From Clostridia bacterium (GTDB lineage: Bacteria > Bacillota > Clostridia > UMGS1883): a stretch of 58,689 nucleotides of DNA. Location of the stretch: NCBI GenBank assembly GCA_017505525.1, contig JAFVPB010000006.1:1-58689 (forward strand). Direction: 5' to 3'. The translations under genes were made by a program, and so were the position numbers. Below are positions 16,543 through 24,712 of the stretch, piece after piece; position 1 is the first letter of the stretch, and each line of letters starts with the position of its first letter. The notes below the pieces were generated by a model. That model searched no databases, was not told where the DNA came from, and saw nothing but the letters and a program-made list of their open reading frames with translations.

Positions 16543-17163
16543 ATGGAATTTAAAGTTTATCAAAAAGAAGTTGAACTTCAGTCAAGAGGTTGGATCCCCA
16601 CATTCCACGACATTTCAAAGGAAGTAAATGAAATCGTTGCTGCATCAGGTATCAAGAACGGTACTGTTGCAATCGTTTCTCACCACACAACATGTTCAGT
16701 TATGGTTCAGGAATGCTCACACGATATCGATTCATTCGACCTTGAATTCTTACAGCACGACCTTCTCGATATTATGAGAAAGATGATCCCCGATTTCGCT
16801 GAAGAACATCAGTATCGTCATCCCGGCCCAATCCATGCTCAGTTCGGCAGATACGTAAACGAACCCGGCGACTACTCAAGCATGAACACAGACGGTCACC
16901 TTCGTAGCTGCTTCTTCGGCAGAAGCGAAACAATGACAATTAAAGACGGCGTTGTAGACGGCGGTCAGTTTGCTCACGTTTACTTCATCGACTGGGATCA
17001 CGTTATCGCAAGAAGAAGACAGGTTAACATCACAGTTATGGGTACAACAGAAGCTGTTGAAGACAGAAAGTGGAACGACGGTCAGGTAATTGATACTCGT
17101 CATAAGTTCATCGATGAAGAAAAGGCTTATGATGTTCATTACGACCTTCAGCAGAAGAGATAA
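16543..17163 (+). CDS. YjbQ/UPF0047 family protein, long form
   Basis: A 206-residue member of UPF0047 (COG0432), a family usually 130-140 residues long and linked in E. coli to a weak thiamine-phosphate-synthase activity. Motifs: VSHHTTCSVMVQECSHD (about 46-62), HRHPGP-like YRHPGPIHAQFGR (about 88-100), HLRSCFFGRSETMTI and GGQFAHVYFIDWDH (about 145-158). The conserved His and Glu suggest a metal or phosphosugar site. The central and C-terminal extensions are unlike the short form. Its place inside a sugar-phosphate operon suggests a catalytic role there, not in thiamine synthesis. AAAGGAG precedes the ATG. Confidence 0.8.
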   Translation: MEFKVYQKEVELQSRGWIPTFHDISKEVNEIVAASGIKNGTVAIVSHHTTCSVMVQECSHDIDSFDLEFLQHDLLDIMRKMIPDFAEEHQYRHPGPIHAQFGRYVNEPGDYSSMNTDGHLRSCFFGRSETMTIKDGVVDGGQFAHVYFIDWDHVIARRRQVNITVMGTTEAVEDRKWNDGQVIDTRHKFIDEEKAYDVHYDLQQKR

Positions 17164-17167
17164 AGCT

Positions 17168-18565
17168 ATGAATTTAATGGGTATAGATGTTGGAACAACA
17201 TCAGTTAAAACAGCAGTTTTTAATGAAAAACTGGAAATGGTTTCAGATTCAAATATCGACTATACCCTTGAAACACGCGGAGATATCGTTGAATTTGAAG
17301 CTGAAAATTACTGGAATATTGTTAAAAAGGAAATTGACTCTCTCGACCTTAAGGTTGAGGGAGTCAGTCTCGATACGCAGTGTGAAACACTTATTCTCAC
17401 TGATGAAAACGGAAACCCCGTAAGAAAAGCTATAGTGTGGCTTGATAACCGTGCAACGAAAGAGGCAGAACAAATAGAATCTCACTTTGGCAGAAAAAAA
17501 GTGTACGAGGTTACAGGTCAGCCCGAAATTACGGCTACATGGCCTGCTTGCAAGCTTTTGTGGGTTAAGAATAACGAGCCTGAAATTTGGGAGAAAACAA
17601 AGAAAATCTTCCTTTTGGAGGATTATTTGCTCTATAAATTAACGGGCGAGTTTGTAACTGAAAAAACACTTCAGTCGTCAACCATATATTTCGACATCAA
17701 CGGCGCCGTATGGTGGAAAGAGATGCTCGATTTTATTGACGTTGGTGAGGATATGCTTCCAAAGCTTTGCGACAGCGGAAAATGCGTTGGTGAATACAAC
17801 GGAATAAAGGTTGTAACAGGCGCTATGGACCAGGTTGCAGGTGCTATTGGAGCAGGCGTTATTAAAAAGGGAATAGTAAGCGAAATGACAGGCACCACAA
17901 TGGTTGTTTTCAGCCCTTGTGATGATGTGCCCGCATTTGTTGAAGACAGCATCATTCCTTGCCACTATAACTACGATGGCAAGTATTGTCTTCTTACGTG
18001 GTCGCCTACGGCAGGTATGGCGCTTAAATGGTTTAAGAATAATTTCTGCGAAGGATATTCTTTTGACGACCTTAATGTGCTTGCCGAAAAGGTTGCCCCG
18101 GGATGCGACGGACTTACTTTTCTTCCTTATCTTTGCGGCTCAACAATGCCAAAATACAATCCCGATGCCCGCGGAAGCTTCACAGGGCTTACCCCCGAGC
18201 ACACACGCGGCCATTTTGCACGCAGCATAATGGAAGCAGTTTCATATACTCTTAAAGAAAACCTTGATTATCTTAACTTGGGTGCTACAGAAATCCGCGC
18301 TATGGGTGGCGGTGCAAACAGCCCTCTCTGGTGCCAGATGAAAGCAGATATGACAAAGAAAACACTGGTTACTCTTGAGAATAAGGAAACGGCTTGCCTT
18401 GGCAGTGCAATACTTGCAGGCGTGGGAACAGGTGTGTTTGCATCTGTTGAAGAGGCAGCAAAGAATATAAAAATAAAGGATAAATACGTTCCTCAGGATG
18501 TGGATTATTCCGCTTCGTACGAGCGTTATCTTAAAACAGATGGTATTTTAAACGTGAAGAACTGA
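17168..18565 (+). CDS. FGGY-family carbohydrate kinase
   Basis: A 465-residue sugar kinase of the xylulokinase/gluconokinase superfamily. It has the N-terminal phosphate-1 motif MGIDVGTTSVKTAVF, catalytic region WLDNRA (about 95), GAMDQVAGAIGAG with the likely catalytic Asp (about 221), and the C-terminal adenosine motif MGGGANSPLWCQMKAD (about 378). It presumably phosphorylates the ketose or polyol entering this pathway. Substrate cannot be read from sequence; it is distinct from the xylulokinase at 25983. The start at 17168 follows the YjbQ stop by 4 bases; an ATG at 17177 is also possible. Confidence 0.87.
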   Translation: MNLMGIDVGTTSVKTAVFNEKLEMVSDSNIDYTLETRGDIVEFEAENYWNIVKKEIDSLDLKVEGVSLDTQCETLILTDENGNPVRKAIVWLDNRATKEAEQIESHFGRKKVYEVTGQPEITATWPACKLLWVKNNEPEIWEKTKKIFLLEDYLLYKLTGEFVTEKTLQSSTIYFDINGAVWWKEMLDFIDVGEDMLPKLCDSGKCVGEYNGIKVVTGAMDQVAGAIGAGVIKKGIVSEMTGTTMVVFSPCDDVPAFVEDSIIPCHYNYDGKYCLLTWSPTAGMALKWFKNNFCEGYSFDDLNVLAEKVAPGCDGLTFLPYLCGSTMPKYNPDARGSFTGLTPEHTRGHFARSIMEAVSYTLKENLDYLNLGATEIRAMGGGANSPLWCQMKADMTKKTLVTLENKETACLGSAILAGVGTGVFASVEEAAKNIKIKDKYVPQDVDYSASYERYLKTDGILNVKN

Positions 18566-18578
18566 TTGGAGATGTCTT

Positions 18579-19253
18579 ATGTTATTTCTACTTGATACTG
18601 CAGATATAGAAGCAATTCGCCACTGCAACGAATTCTATCCCATCGCAGGTGTTACCACAAACCCGACTATTGCAACTAAAGAAAAAAAGGATTTCTGGGA
18701 ACTTGCACGCGGAATAAGAAAAGTTATCGGTGATGAAAAGATGCTTCACATTCAAACTGTGCAGAAAACGGCAGATAAAATGGTTGAGGAGGCACTTCTT
18801 CTTAAAAAAGAAGTTGGCGGAAATTTCTATGTGAAAATTCCGATTTGTGAAGAGGGCCTTAAAGCAACAAAGGAGCTTAAAAAACTTGGTATCGGCGTAA
18901 CGATAACGGCAATTTTCACTGCGCCTCAGGCTCTTATAGCCGCAAAGGCAGGGGCAGATTTTGTTGCGCCGTATGTTAACCGTCTCGATAATATTATCGG
19001 CGACGGTACAGAGGTTGTTTCACAGATTGTTGAGCAGCTCGACCATTATAAAATTGATTGTAAGGTTCTGGCGGCAAGCTTTCGTAATGCCGAGCAGGTA
19101 CATAAGTGCGCAACCTTCGGATGCCACAGCGTAACTGTTACTCCCAAAATTTTAAATACAATCATCACCCATCCTATGACGGATAATGCACTGCTTGATT
19201 TCGACAGAGACTGGAAAGCAGTATACGGAGATAAAACAATACTTGATTTTTAA
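18579..19253 (+). CDS. Fructose-6-phosphate-aldolase-like (small transaldolase family) enzyme
   Basis: A 224-residue class I aldolase/transaldolase. D6 (LLDTADI), Schiff-base K86 (FYVKIPI) and ASFRN are present. Q59 (LHIQTV) and Y132 (APYVNRLDN) match E. coli FSA Q59 and Y131, residues that favour aldolase over transaldolase chemistry; true transaldolases have Glu and Phe there. Likely reaction: reversible cleavage of a ketose phosphate to dihydroxyacetone or a similar ketone plus an aldehyde phosphate. It is the last gene of the DeoR operon, 13 bases after the kinase. Confidence 0.85.
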   Translation: MLFLLDTADIEAIRHCNEFYPIAGVTTNPTIATKEKKDFWELARGIRKVIGDEKMLHIQTVQKTADKMVEEALLLKKEVGGNFYVKIPICEEGLKATKELKKLGIGVTITAIFTAPQALIAAKAGADFVAPYVNRLDNIIGDGTEVVSQIVEQLDHYKIDCKVLAASFRNAEQVHKCATFGCHSVTVTPKILNTIITHPMTDNALLDFDRDWKAVYGDKTILDF

Positions 19254-19282
19254 TGATTATATATTAAAAAGGAGGATTTAAA

Positions 19283-19816
19283 ATGGAACTTAAAGGTTCA
19301 AAAACAGAGAAAAACTTAATGGAGGCTTTTGCAGGCGAAAGCCAGGCAAGAAATAAGTATACATACTTTGCTTCTGTTGCTAAAAAAGAGGGCTATCAGC
19401 AGATTTCTGCTATCTTTGAAGAAACTGCAAACAACGAAAAAGAGCATGCTAAATTATGGTTTAAGGCTCTTGGCGAGCTTTCTGATACAGCTCAGAATCT
19501 TCTCCACGCGGCTGAAGGCGAGTACTACGAGTGGACAGATATGTACGACCGTTTCGCAAAAGAAGCTGAAGAAGAAGGTTTCACAGAGTTAGCTGCAAAA
19601 TTCCGTATGGTAGCAAAAATTGAAAAAACTCATGAAGAGCGTTACAGAAAGCTTTTAAACAACGTTGAAATGAAAGCAGTGTTTGAAAAGAGCGAAGAAA
19701 CCATGTGGGAATGCCGCAACTGCGGCCACCTTGTAATGGGTAAGAAAGCTCCCCAGCTTTGCCCCGTATGTGCTCATCCGCAGAGTTACTTTGAAGTAAG
19801 AAAAGAAAATTACTAA
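19283..19816 (+). CDS. rbr: Rubrerythrin
   Basis: A 177-residue peroxide reductase of anaerobes. The diiron four-helix domain has Glu ligands in [13 protein letters not shown] and [14 protein letters not shown], with the second pair in [26 protein letters not shown]. The C-terminal rubredoxin-type iron site is [12 protein letters not shown] and [18 protein letters not shown] site precedes the ATG. It lies 29 bases after the aldolase and could be read through from that operon, but its role is oxidative defence. Confidence 0.97.
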   Translation: MELKGSKTEKNLMEAFAGESQARNKYTYFASVAKKEGYQQISAIFEETANNEKEHAKLWFKALGELSDTAQNLLHAAEGEYYEWTDMYDRFAKEAEEEGFTELAAKFRMVAKIEKTHEERYRKLLNNVEMKAVFEKSEETMWECRNCGHLVMGKKAPQLCPVCAHPQSYFEVRKENY

Positions 19817-19880
19817 AAGGTGATGGATAAAAAGTCCAGACCGCAAAAAGGCAACGAATATATTAATTATAAATAGTTCA

Positions 19881-19923
19881 AAGAATGAGGTTTTTCAAAT
19901 TATTGTTGAAAAATCTCATTCTT
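19881..19923 (+). terminator. Hairpin after rbr
   Basis: AAGAATGAG-G-TTTTTCAA pairs with TTGAAAAA-T-CTCATTCTT (17 of 18 positions). A short T-rich tail follows. The 3' arm is shared with the upstream edge of repeat element A. Confidence 0.6.
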
Positions 19924-20257
19924 CAATTTTTCTATATTTTAAAGCCTTTTTGCTACGAACAAACTTCGCCTCTCGCACGTCGCAAGGCTCGCTGAGGTTT
20001 AAGTTTTAATAAAACTTAAACTTGCCGCTCGTTTGCTCCTTTTCCCCTTAAAGTCTTGCGACTTTCGGGGACCCCGAAAAGCAGACTATGCTTTTTGGGG
20101 AGAAGGAAAAATAAAGCATAGTGCGAATGTTTTGCTTTTTAGCAAAACGAAGCATCGTCTGCTTTGTTTTGACGTTGTACGCCTTCGGGTAACCTGTAAA
20201 TACCTGCTATACAGGTATTTACAGCTCAGTTTGTCCGTTCTGAACATTTTCTCCTAT
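19906..20257 (+). repeat. Structured repeat element, copy A
   Basis: This ~350-base element is about 90-95% identical over its ~310-base core to the reverse complement of 49851-50198. The outer helix is ACAAACT (19960-19966) with AGTTTGT (20228-20234). Inner stems include GTTTAAGTTTT/AAAACTTAAAC, AAAGTC/GACTTT, TCGGGG/CCCCGA and GTTTTGCT/AGCAAAAC. A closing ACGTC...GACGT bounds the large arm. The hairpin after CTTCGGGTAACC is TGTAAATACCTG/CAGGTATTTACA, unlike the sequence at that place in the other copies. No ORF, transposase or clear terminal repeats are seen. Confidence 0.85.
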
Positions 20258-20264
20258 CCCCTTA

Positions 20265-20302
20265 AAAGAAGCCTGAAAACAAAAGTTTTCAGGCTTCTTT
20301 TT
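20265..20302 (+). terminator. Terminator
   Basis: AAAGAAGCCTGAAAAC and GTTTTCAGGCTTCTTT pair perfectly around AAAA, with further T residues. It would end any transcript of repeat element A. Confidence 0.9.
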
Positions 20303-20327
20303 CGTAATCTCAGACAGAGGGAGGACT

Positions 20328-20353
20328 TGTAGGGCAGGGCCTTGGCCCTGCCG
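20328..20353 (+). repeat. TGTAGGG-type hairpin repeat
   Basis: TGTAGGGCAGGGCC-TT-GGCCCTGCCG, nearly the same as 3608-3632. Confidence 0.7.
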
Positions 20354-20384
20354 CATAAATAAACAATTGTTCACACTTTCTTTA

Positions 20385-20412
20385 TTGCATCTTTACAAAT
20401 TTATGCTATAAT
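20385..20412 (+). promoter_or_regulatory. Promoter of the alarmone synthetase
   Basis: TTGCAT, 16 bases, TATAAT; GAGGTGA ribosome site follows. Confidence 0.6.
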
Positions 20413-20431
20413 AAAAAAGAGGTGAATTCAA

Positions 20432-21118
20432 ATGGAATGGACACAGGCAGACGAAAAGATTAAAAATGATATTGTGGATTTTTTTGATAAGGATACCACT
20501 TGCTGGATAGAAGAGAAAGCAAAGGATATAGCAAAGATAATGTCGTACTATCGTTGTGCGATGATGGAAATTGAAACAAAATTTAAGGTGCTTAATATTG
20601 AATACTCATTAAAGAACGACAGAAATCCCATAAGCAGCATAAAAACAAGGCTTAAGGATATGCAGAGCATCAGGGGGAAGTTTGAACGCAAGAGTATCAA
20701 AATGTCGCTTGAAGCTTTGGAAAAAGAAATAAATGATATTGCAGGTGTGAGGGTGGTTTGCTCTTTTCCTGCCGATGTTTACGAAATTGCAGAGGCACTT
20801 TTAAAGCAAGATGATGTGCGATTGATTGAAATGAAGGATTACATAAAAAATCCGAAACCCAATGGCTACAGAAGCCTGCATATAATAGTGGAAATCCCGA
20901 TTTTCCTTTCAGCGGAAAAGAAACTGATGAAGGTGGAAATTCAGCTTCGTACTATTGCTATGGATTTTTGGGCAAGTCTTGAGCATCAGTTAAGATACAA
21001 AAAAGATGTTGAATTCACGGAAGAAATGGCGCACGAACTTATGGAGTGCGCAAGCATAAGTGCTACTCTTGATGAAAGAATGGATAAGCTGAGAAACAGC
21101 GTAGGAAATAACGAGTAA
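20432..21118 (+). CDS. Small alarmone synthetase (RelQ/RelP-like GTP pyrophosphokinase)
   Basis: A 228-residue single-domain (p)ppGpp synthetase, without HD hydrolase, TGS or ACT domains. RelA/SpoT synthetase motifs: SSIKTRLK (ATP-binding, about 65-72), DIAGVRVVCSF (about 102-112), NPKPNGYRSLHIIVE (about 138-152) and EIQLRTIAMDFWASLEHQLRYK (about 167-188). It makes the stringent-response alarmone from ATP and GTP/GDP, usually under transcriptional control such as cell-wall stress. It is a single gene with its own promoter and terminator. Confidence 0.9.
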   Translation: MEWTQADEKIKNDIVDFFDKDTTCWIEEKAKDIAKIMSYYRCAMMEIETKFKVLNIEYSLKNDRNPISSIKTRLKDMQSIRGKFERKSIKMSLEALEKEINDIAGVRVVCSFPADVYEIAEALLKQDDVRLIEMKDYIKNPKPNGYRSLHIIVEIPIFLSAEKKLMKVEIQLRTIAMDFWASLEHQLRYKKDVEFTEEMAHELMECASISATLDERMDKLRNSVGNNE

Positions 21119-21135
21119 AAACTGAATTTTTTAAT

Positions 21136-21174
21136 AAAAAAGGTGTTGACAAAACACCTTTTTTAGTTTATACT
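21136..21174 (+). promoter_or_regulatory. ylxM-ffh promoter nested in the upstream terminator
   Basis: A perfect 12-bp hairpin, AAAAAAGGTGTT/AACACCTTTTTT (21136-21164), terminates the alarmone gene. TTGACA (21146-21151) lies in its loop and TATACT (21169-21174) follows at exactly 17 bases, so the same DNA is a near-consensus promoter. Confidence 0.8.
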
Positions 21175-21218
21175 AAGAACGTTGTAAAGTTTGTGAGCTT
21201 TACACAGGAGTGAAAATT

Positions 21219-21578
21219 ATGGAAAAAAATCTTATTTACGGCGAATTACTTGATATATATAAGGCGCTTCTCACTGAAAAACAGGCAGAGGCTATGGAAT
21301 ATTATTACGAAAGCGACTATTCTTTGGGCGAAATATCGGAATTAATGGATATTTCACGCCAGGGGGTACGCGATTTTATTAAGCGCGGCGAAGCCGTTAT
21401 GGACGAAATGGAAGAAAAGCTTAAGCTTATTGAAAAGTTCCGTGCAGTAAATAATATTCTTTCTTGTGCCGAAGAAATAAAGGCAATAAACAAAAGGCTT
21501 GCAGAAAGCAGAGATATTGATGCGCTTTCTGATAAAATTATTGAATCAGTAAGGCTTATAGAGAACGGAGTAGAGTAA
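21219..21578 (+). CDS. ylxM: YlxM, SRP-associated DNA-binding-like protein (UPF0122)
   Basis: A 119-residue sigma-70 region-4-like helix-turn-helix protein (LTEKQAEAMEYYYESDYSLGE, then ISELMDISRQGVRDFIKRGE). In streptococci YlxM associates with the SRP and stimulates Ffh/FtsY GTPases. The ATG at 21219 has AGGAG upstream; the GTG at 21210 lies too close to that site. The stop overlaps the ffh start (TAATG), which indicates translational coupling. Confidence 0.92.
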   Translation: MEKNLIYGELLDIYKALLTEKQAEAMEYYYESDYSLGEISELMDISRQGVRDFIKRGEAVMDEMEEKLKLIEKFRAVNNILSCAEEIKAINKRLAESRDIDALSDKIIESVRLIENGVE

Positions 21579-22900
21579 TGGCTTTTGAATCTTTGGGTGA
21601 AAAGCTCCAGGAAACCTTTAAAAAGCTTAAAGGTCAGGGAGTTGTAACTGAAAAAGACGTTAAGGCTGCAATGCGAGAGGTAAGGCTTGCGCTACTTGAA
21701 GCCGACGTTGGATATAAAATAGTTAAAGAATTTGAAAAACGAGTTTACGAAAAAGCTACTGGAAGTGAAGTGCTTGAAAGCCTTACTCCCGGTCAGCAGA
21801 TTATAAAGATAGTACGTGACGAGTTAACGTGGCTTATGGGCGGTGCTCAGTCGAAGCTTGCAGTATCGTCTAAGCTTCCCACTGTGTATATGCTTGTTGG
21901 TCTTCAGGGTGCAGGTAAAACAACAACTGCCGCAAAGCTTGGTGGCGTGCTTAAAAAGCAGGGAAAACGCCCAATGCTTGTAGGGTGCGATGTTTATCGT
22001 CCCGCGGCTATAAAGCAGCTTCAGGTTGTGGGCGAGCAGCTTTCGCTTGAGGTTTATGCCGATTTTGAAGAGAAAGACCCTGTTAAAATTGCAACAGATG
22101 CAGTAAAGAAATGCGATACATCAAGGTTTGATACTGTTATTATCGATACGGCAGGTCGCTTGCATATTGACGAAACTTTGATGGATGAGCTTTCAAATAT
22201 TAAAAAATCGGTGCATCCTACAGAAATACTTCTCGTTGTCGATTCAATGACAGGTCAGGATGCAGTTAACGTTGCTTCAAGCTTTGACGAGCAGCTTGGA
22301 ATCGACGGAATAATTTTAACAAAGCTCGATGGCGATACCCGTGGCGGTGCGGCGCTCAGCGTAAGGGCGGCAACGGGTAAAAACATTAAGTTTGCCGGTA
22401 TGGGCGAAAAGCTTACCGACCTCGAGCCTTTCTATCCCGACAGAATGGCTTCGCGCATATTGGGAATGGGCGATATGCTCTCACTTATCGATAAGGCGCA
22501 GGAAGCATTCGACGAAAAAAAGGCGATAGAGCTTGAAAAGAAAATTCGTGCCCAGAAGTTCGACCTTAACGATTATCTTGAACAGCTGAGGCAAATGAAA
22601 AATATGGGCTCGCTTGAAAGCATACTTGCTATGATGCCGGGCGTTGGCGCAAAATTAAAGGGTGCAAAGGTTGACGAAAAGCAGCTTTCCCGAATTGAAG
22701 CAATCATCTGCTCGATGACGGTTAAAGAGCGCGAAAACCCCGAAATTTTAAACGGTAGCCGCAAGAAAAGAATTGCAAACGGAAGCGGCACCGATGTCAG
22801 CCAGATTAATTTGTTTTTAAAACAATTCGAGCAAATGCAAAAAATGATGAAAATGTTTTCCGATCCCAAAAAGATGAAAAGAATGCGTTTTCCGTTTTGA
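21578..22900 (+). CDS. ffh: Signal recognition particle protein Ffh
   Basis: A 440-residue SRP GTPase that delivers nascent membrane proteins to FtsY and SecYEG. NG domain: GLQGAGKTTTAAKLG (about 108-122), DVYRPAAIKQL, DTAGRLH and TKLDGDTRGGAAL. The M domain (about 300-440) has methionine-rich helices and the RNA-binding segment with SxMTVKERENPEIL and GSGTDVSQIN. It ends QMQKMMKMFSDPKKMKRMRF. Normal length. Confidence 0.98.
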   Translation: MAFESLGEKLQETFKKLKGQGVVTEKDVKAAMREVRLALLEADVGYKIVKEFEKRVYEKATGSEVLESLTPGQQIIKIVRDELTWLMGGAQSKLAVSSKLPTVYMLVGLQGAGKTTTAAKLGGVLKKQGKRPMLVGCDVYRPAAIKQLQVVGEQLSLEVYADFEEKDPVKIATDAVKKCDTSRFDTVIIDTAGRLHIDETLMDELSNIKKSVHPTEILLVVDSMTGQDAVNVASSFDEQLGIDGIILTKLDGDTRGGAALSVRAATGKNIKFAGMGEKLTDLEPFYPDRMASRILGMGDMLSLIDKAQEAFDEKKAIELEKKIRAQKFDLNDYLEQLRQMKNMGSLESILAMMPGVGAKLKGAKVDEKQLSRIEAIICSMTVKERENPEILNGSRKKRIANGSGTDVSQINLFLKQFEQMQKMMKMFSDPKKMKRMRFPF

Positions 22901-22986
22901 TGAGCATACGGGCGTCAGATTAAACTTGTTAATAACGAAAGTTATTATATAATTAACTAATCATATTTTATTCGGAGGTGAAAGAA

Positions 22987-23232
22987 ATGGCAGTAAAAAT
23001 CAGACTTAGAAGAGTTGGTGCGAAAAAAGCTCCTTTTTATCGTGTAGTAGTTGCAGATTCACGTTATCCTCGTGATGGTAGATTCATTGAAGAGGTTGGA
23101 ACATACAATCCTCTTACAGAACCTTCAACATTCACTGTTGACGGCGACAAGGTTAAGCAGTGGATTTCTAACGGTGCTCAGCCTACAGATACAGTTAAGA
23201 GCTTACTTAAGAAGAACGGCATTATCGACTAA
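22987..23232 (+). CDS. rpsP: 30S ribosomal protein S16
   Basis: An 81-residue S16: [24 protein letters not shown] at the N-terminus is diagnostic (quoted here as the first 25 residues). The start at 22987 has GGAGGTG at ideal spacing. It follows ffh as in many Firmicutes. rimM, trmD and rplS, the usual downstream partners, do not follow khpA here. Confidence 0.97.
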   Translation: MAVKIRLRRVGAKKAPFYRVVVADSRYPRDGRFIEEVGTYNPLTEPSTFTVDGDKVKQWISNGAQPTDTVKSLLKKNGIID

Positions 23233-23245
23233 TTAATGCTGCTCT

Positions 23246-23272
23246 GCAGAAAAGGGAACTCCCTTTTCTGCA
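23246..23272 (+). other. Hairpin between rpsP and khpA
   Basis: GCAGAAAAGGGA pairs with TCCCTTTTCTGC around a very short loop, with no T-run after it. Possibly a processing or stability element. Confidence 0.55.
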
Positions 23273-23298
23273 CACTCTTAATGAAAGGTTGAAAACAG

Positions 23299-23529
23299 AT
23301 GAAAGAACTTCTTGAAACTATTGTAAAGCCTTTAGTGGAAAATCCCGAAGAGGTTAATGTTACTTTGGTTGAACGCGAAGATGCCGATGTGCTCGAGCTT
23401 CGCGTTAATCCTTCCGATATGGGTAAGGTTATTGGTAAGCAGGGAAGAATTGCAAAAGCAATCAGAACTGTTATCCGTGCTGCAGCCATGAAAGACGGAA
23501 AGAAAATCATTGTTGATATAGTTGAATAA
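23299..23529 (+). CDS. khpA: KH-domain RNA-binding protein KhpA
   Basis: A 76-residue KH protein (formerly YlqC). It has the KH signature VNPSDMGKVIGKQGRIAKAIRTVIRAA (residues 36-62, GKQG being the GXXG loop). In pneumococcus and relatives KhpA pairs with KhpB/EloR in cell elongation and RNA regulation. It follows rpsP by 66 bases and ends at a strong terminator. Confidence 0.94.
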   Translation: MKELLETIVKPLVENPEEVNVTLVEREDADVLELRVNPSDMGKVIGKQGRIAKAIRTVIRAAAMKDGKKIIVDIVE

Positions 23530-23557
23530 AAAAAGACCGCATAGCGGTCTTTTTTTA
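23527..23557. terminator. Bidirectional terminator between khpA and cysK
   Basis: AAAAAAAGACCGC-ATA-GCGGTCTTTTTTT serves both convergent genes; its edge overlaps the cysK stop. Confidence 0.92.
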
Positions 23558-24481
23558 TTTGAACATTGGTGTAGATAAATATCTCTCTCCCGTGTCGGGC
23601 AGTATAACAACAATGGATTTTCCCTTGTTTTCTGGGCGACGTGCAAGCTCTTTTGCGGCAAACAGTGCTGCACCTGAGGATATTCCAACTAAAAAACCTT
23701 CGGTGCGGGCAATATCTTTTCCCTCGCGGAAAGCGTCTTCGTCAGAAACTGCAATAACCTTGTCGTAAATTGATTTATCAAGATTATCGGGCACAAAGTT
23801 TGCACCAATCCCCTGAATGCCGTGCGGGCCTGCAGTTCCCTTTGAAAGAAGCGGAGAAGCTTCTGGCTCAACGGCAATAACTTTAATATCGGGATTTTTT
23901 TCTTTAAGGAATTTCCCGGTTCCGCTCAAAGTTCCGCCCGTTCCAACGCCTGCAACAAATATATCAACGCTTCCGTCGGTGTCGTTCCAGATTTCAACGC
24001 CTGTGCTCTCGTAATGAGCAAGGGGGTTAGAGGGGTTATCAAACTGACCGGGGATAAAGCTTCCCTCGATCTCTTTTGAAAGCTCGATTGCTTTTTCAAT
24101 TGCTCCGCTCATTCCTTTTTTGCCATCAGTAAGCACAATTTCTGCACCATAGGCTGAAAGCAGATTTCTTCTTTCAATGCTCATTGTTTCGGGCATCGTG
24201 AGTATTGCTCTGTAGCCACGGGAAGCGGCAATCGATGCAAGTGCGATTCCGGTGTTTCCGCTTGTAGGCTCAATAATAACTGCACCTTTTTTTATTTTTC
24301 CGCTTTTTTCTGCATCGTCAAGCATTTTTAGTGCAACTCTGTCTTTGGCACTTCCTGCAGGATTAAAAAATTCAAGCTTTGCATATATTTTAGCATTAAG
24401 GTTATTTTTCTTTTCATAATTCGATAATTCCAATAAGGGTGTTTTTCCGATAAGCTCGGTTATACTACGATATATTTTCAT
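23555..24481 (-). CDS. cysK: Cysteine synthase A (O-acetylserine sulfhydrylase)
   Basis: This PLP enzyme makes cysteine from O-acetylserine and sulfide. At 308 residues it has normal length. The PLP Lys lies in PAGSAKDRVALKM (about 42), the phosphate-binding PTSGNTGIALA (about 69-79) and the loop GVGTGGTLSGTGKFLKE (about 176-192) are intact. The start at 24481 is set by GGAGGAAAAT; an upstream in-frame ATG at 24493 overlaps that site. It is monocistronic. Confidence 0.95.
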   Translation of the reverse strand: MKIYRSITELIGKTPLLELSNYEKKNNLNAKIYAKLEFFNPAGSAKDRVALKMLDDAEKSGKIKKGAVIIEPTSGNTGIALASIAASRGYRAILTMPETMSIERRNLLSAYGAEIVLTDGKKGMSGAIEKAIELSKEIEGSFIPGQFDNPSNPLAHYESTGVEIWNDTDGSVDIFVAGVGTGGTLSGTGKFLKEKNPDIKVIAVEPEASPLLSKGTAGPHGIQGIGANFVPDNLDKSIYDKVIAVSDEDAFREGKDIARTEGFLVGISSGAALFAAKELARRPENKGKSIVVILPDTGERYLSTPMFK

Positions 24482-24572
24482 ATTTTCCTCCATGCTGAAT
24501 AGTATTAATATAAGGTATTATATCACAAAAAATGCTTAATCCAATACATTTTTTTTATTTTGAAAAAAATTC

Positions 24573-24601
24573 TTGACAAATGCTGTGTTTTAATGTATAC
24601 T
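24573..24601 (+). promoter_or_regulatory. Promoter of the tRNA pair
   Basis: TTGACA, 17 bases, TATACT, about 34 bases before tRNA-Glu. Confidence 0.8.
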
Positions 24602-24634
24602 TTTAACTGTTGCAAAAAGCAATAAAACAAATGT

Positions 24635-24709
24635 GGCCCGTTGGTCAAGCGGTTAAGACACCGCCCTTTCACGGCGGTAACACGAGTTCAAATCTCGTAC
24701 GGGTCACCA
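24635..24709 (+). tRNA. tRNA-Glu (TTC)
   Basis: The full cloverleaf is visible: acceptor GGCCCGT/ACGGGTC, anticodon loop CTTTCAC between CCGCC and GGCGG, T-arm ACGAGTTCAAATCTCGT and encoded CCA. Confidence 0.95.
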
Positions 24710-24712
24710 TAA

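Larger units (their letters stand above)
19817..20431 (+). other. 615-base gap holding hairpins and a large structured repeat
   Basis: No gene is visible. In order it holds: the rbr hairpin (19881-19923), repeat element A (19906-20257), a terminator (20265-20302), a TGTAGGG hairpin (20328-20353) and the promoter for the alarmone synthetase (20385-20412). Confidence 0.8.

Noticed and set aside
19906-20257. Group II intron or IS200/IS605 end as explanation for the structured repeat
   Set aside because: I see no domain-V-like motif, intron-encoded protein, transposase or RNA-guided nuclease gene near any copy. An unrelated known family still cannot be excluded without a covariance-model search.
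20033-20332. 99-codon open frame inside repeat element A
   Set aside because: It crosses several perfect hairpins, has no ribosome site, and copy B does not keep the frame as a protein.
23555-24481. Pathway riboswitch or T-box upstream of cysK
   Set aside because: The 24482-24572 leader is AT-rich with no S-box or T-box motifs.
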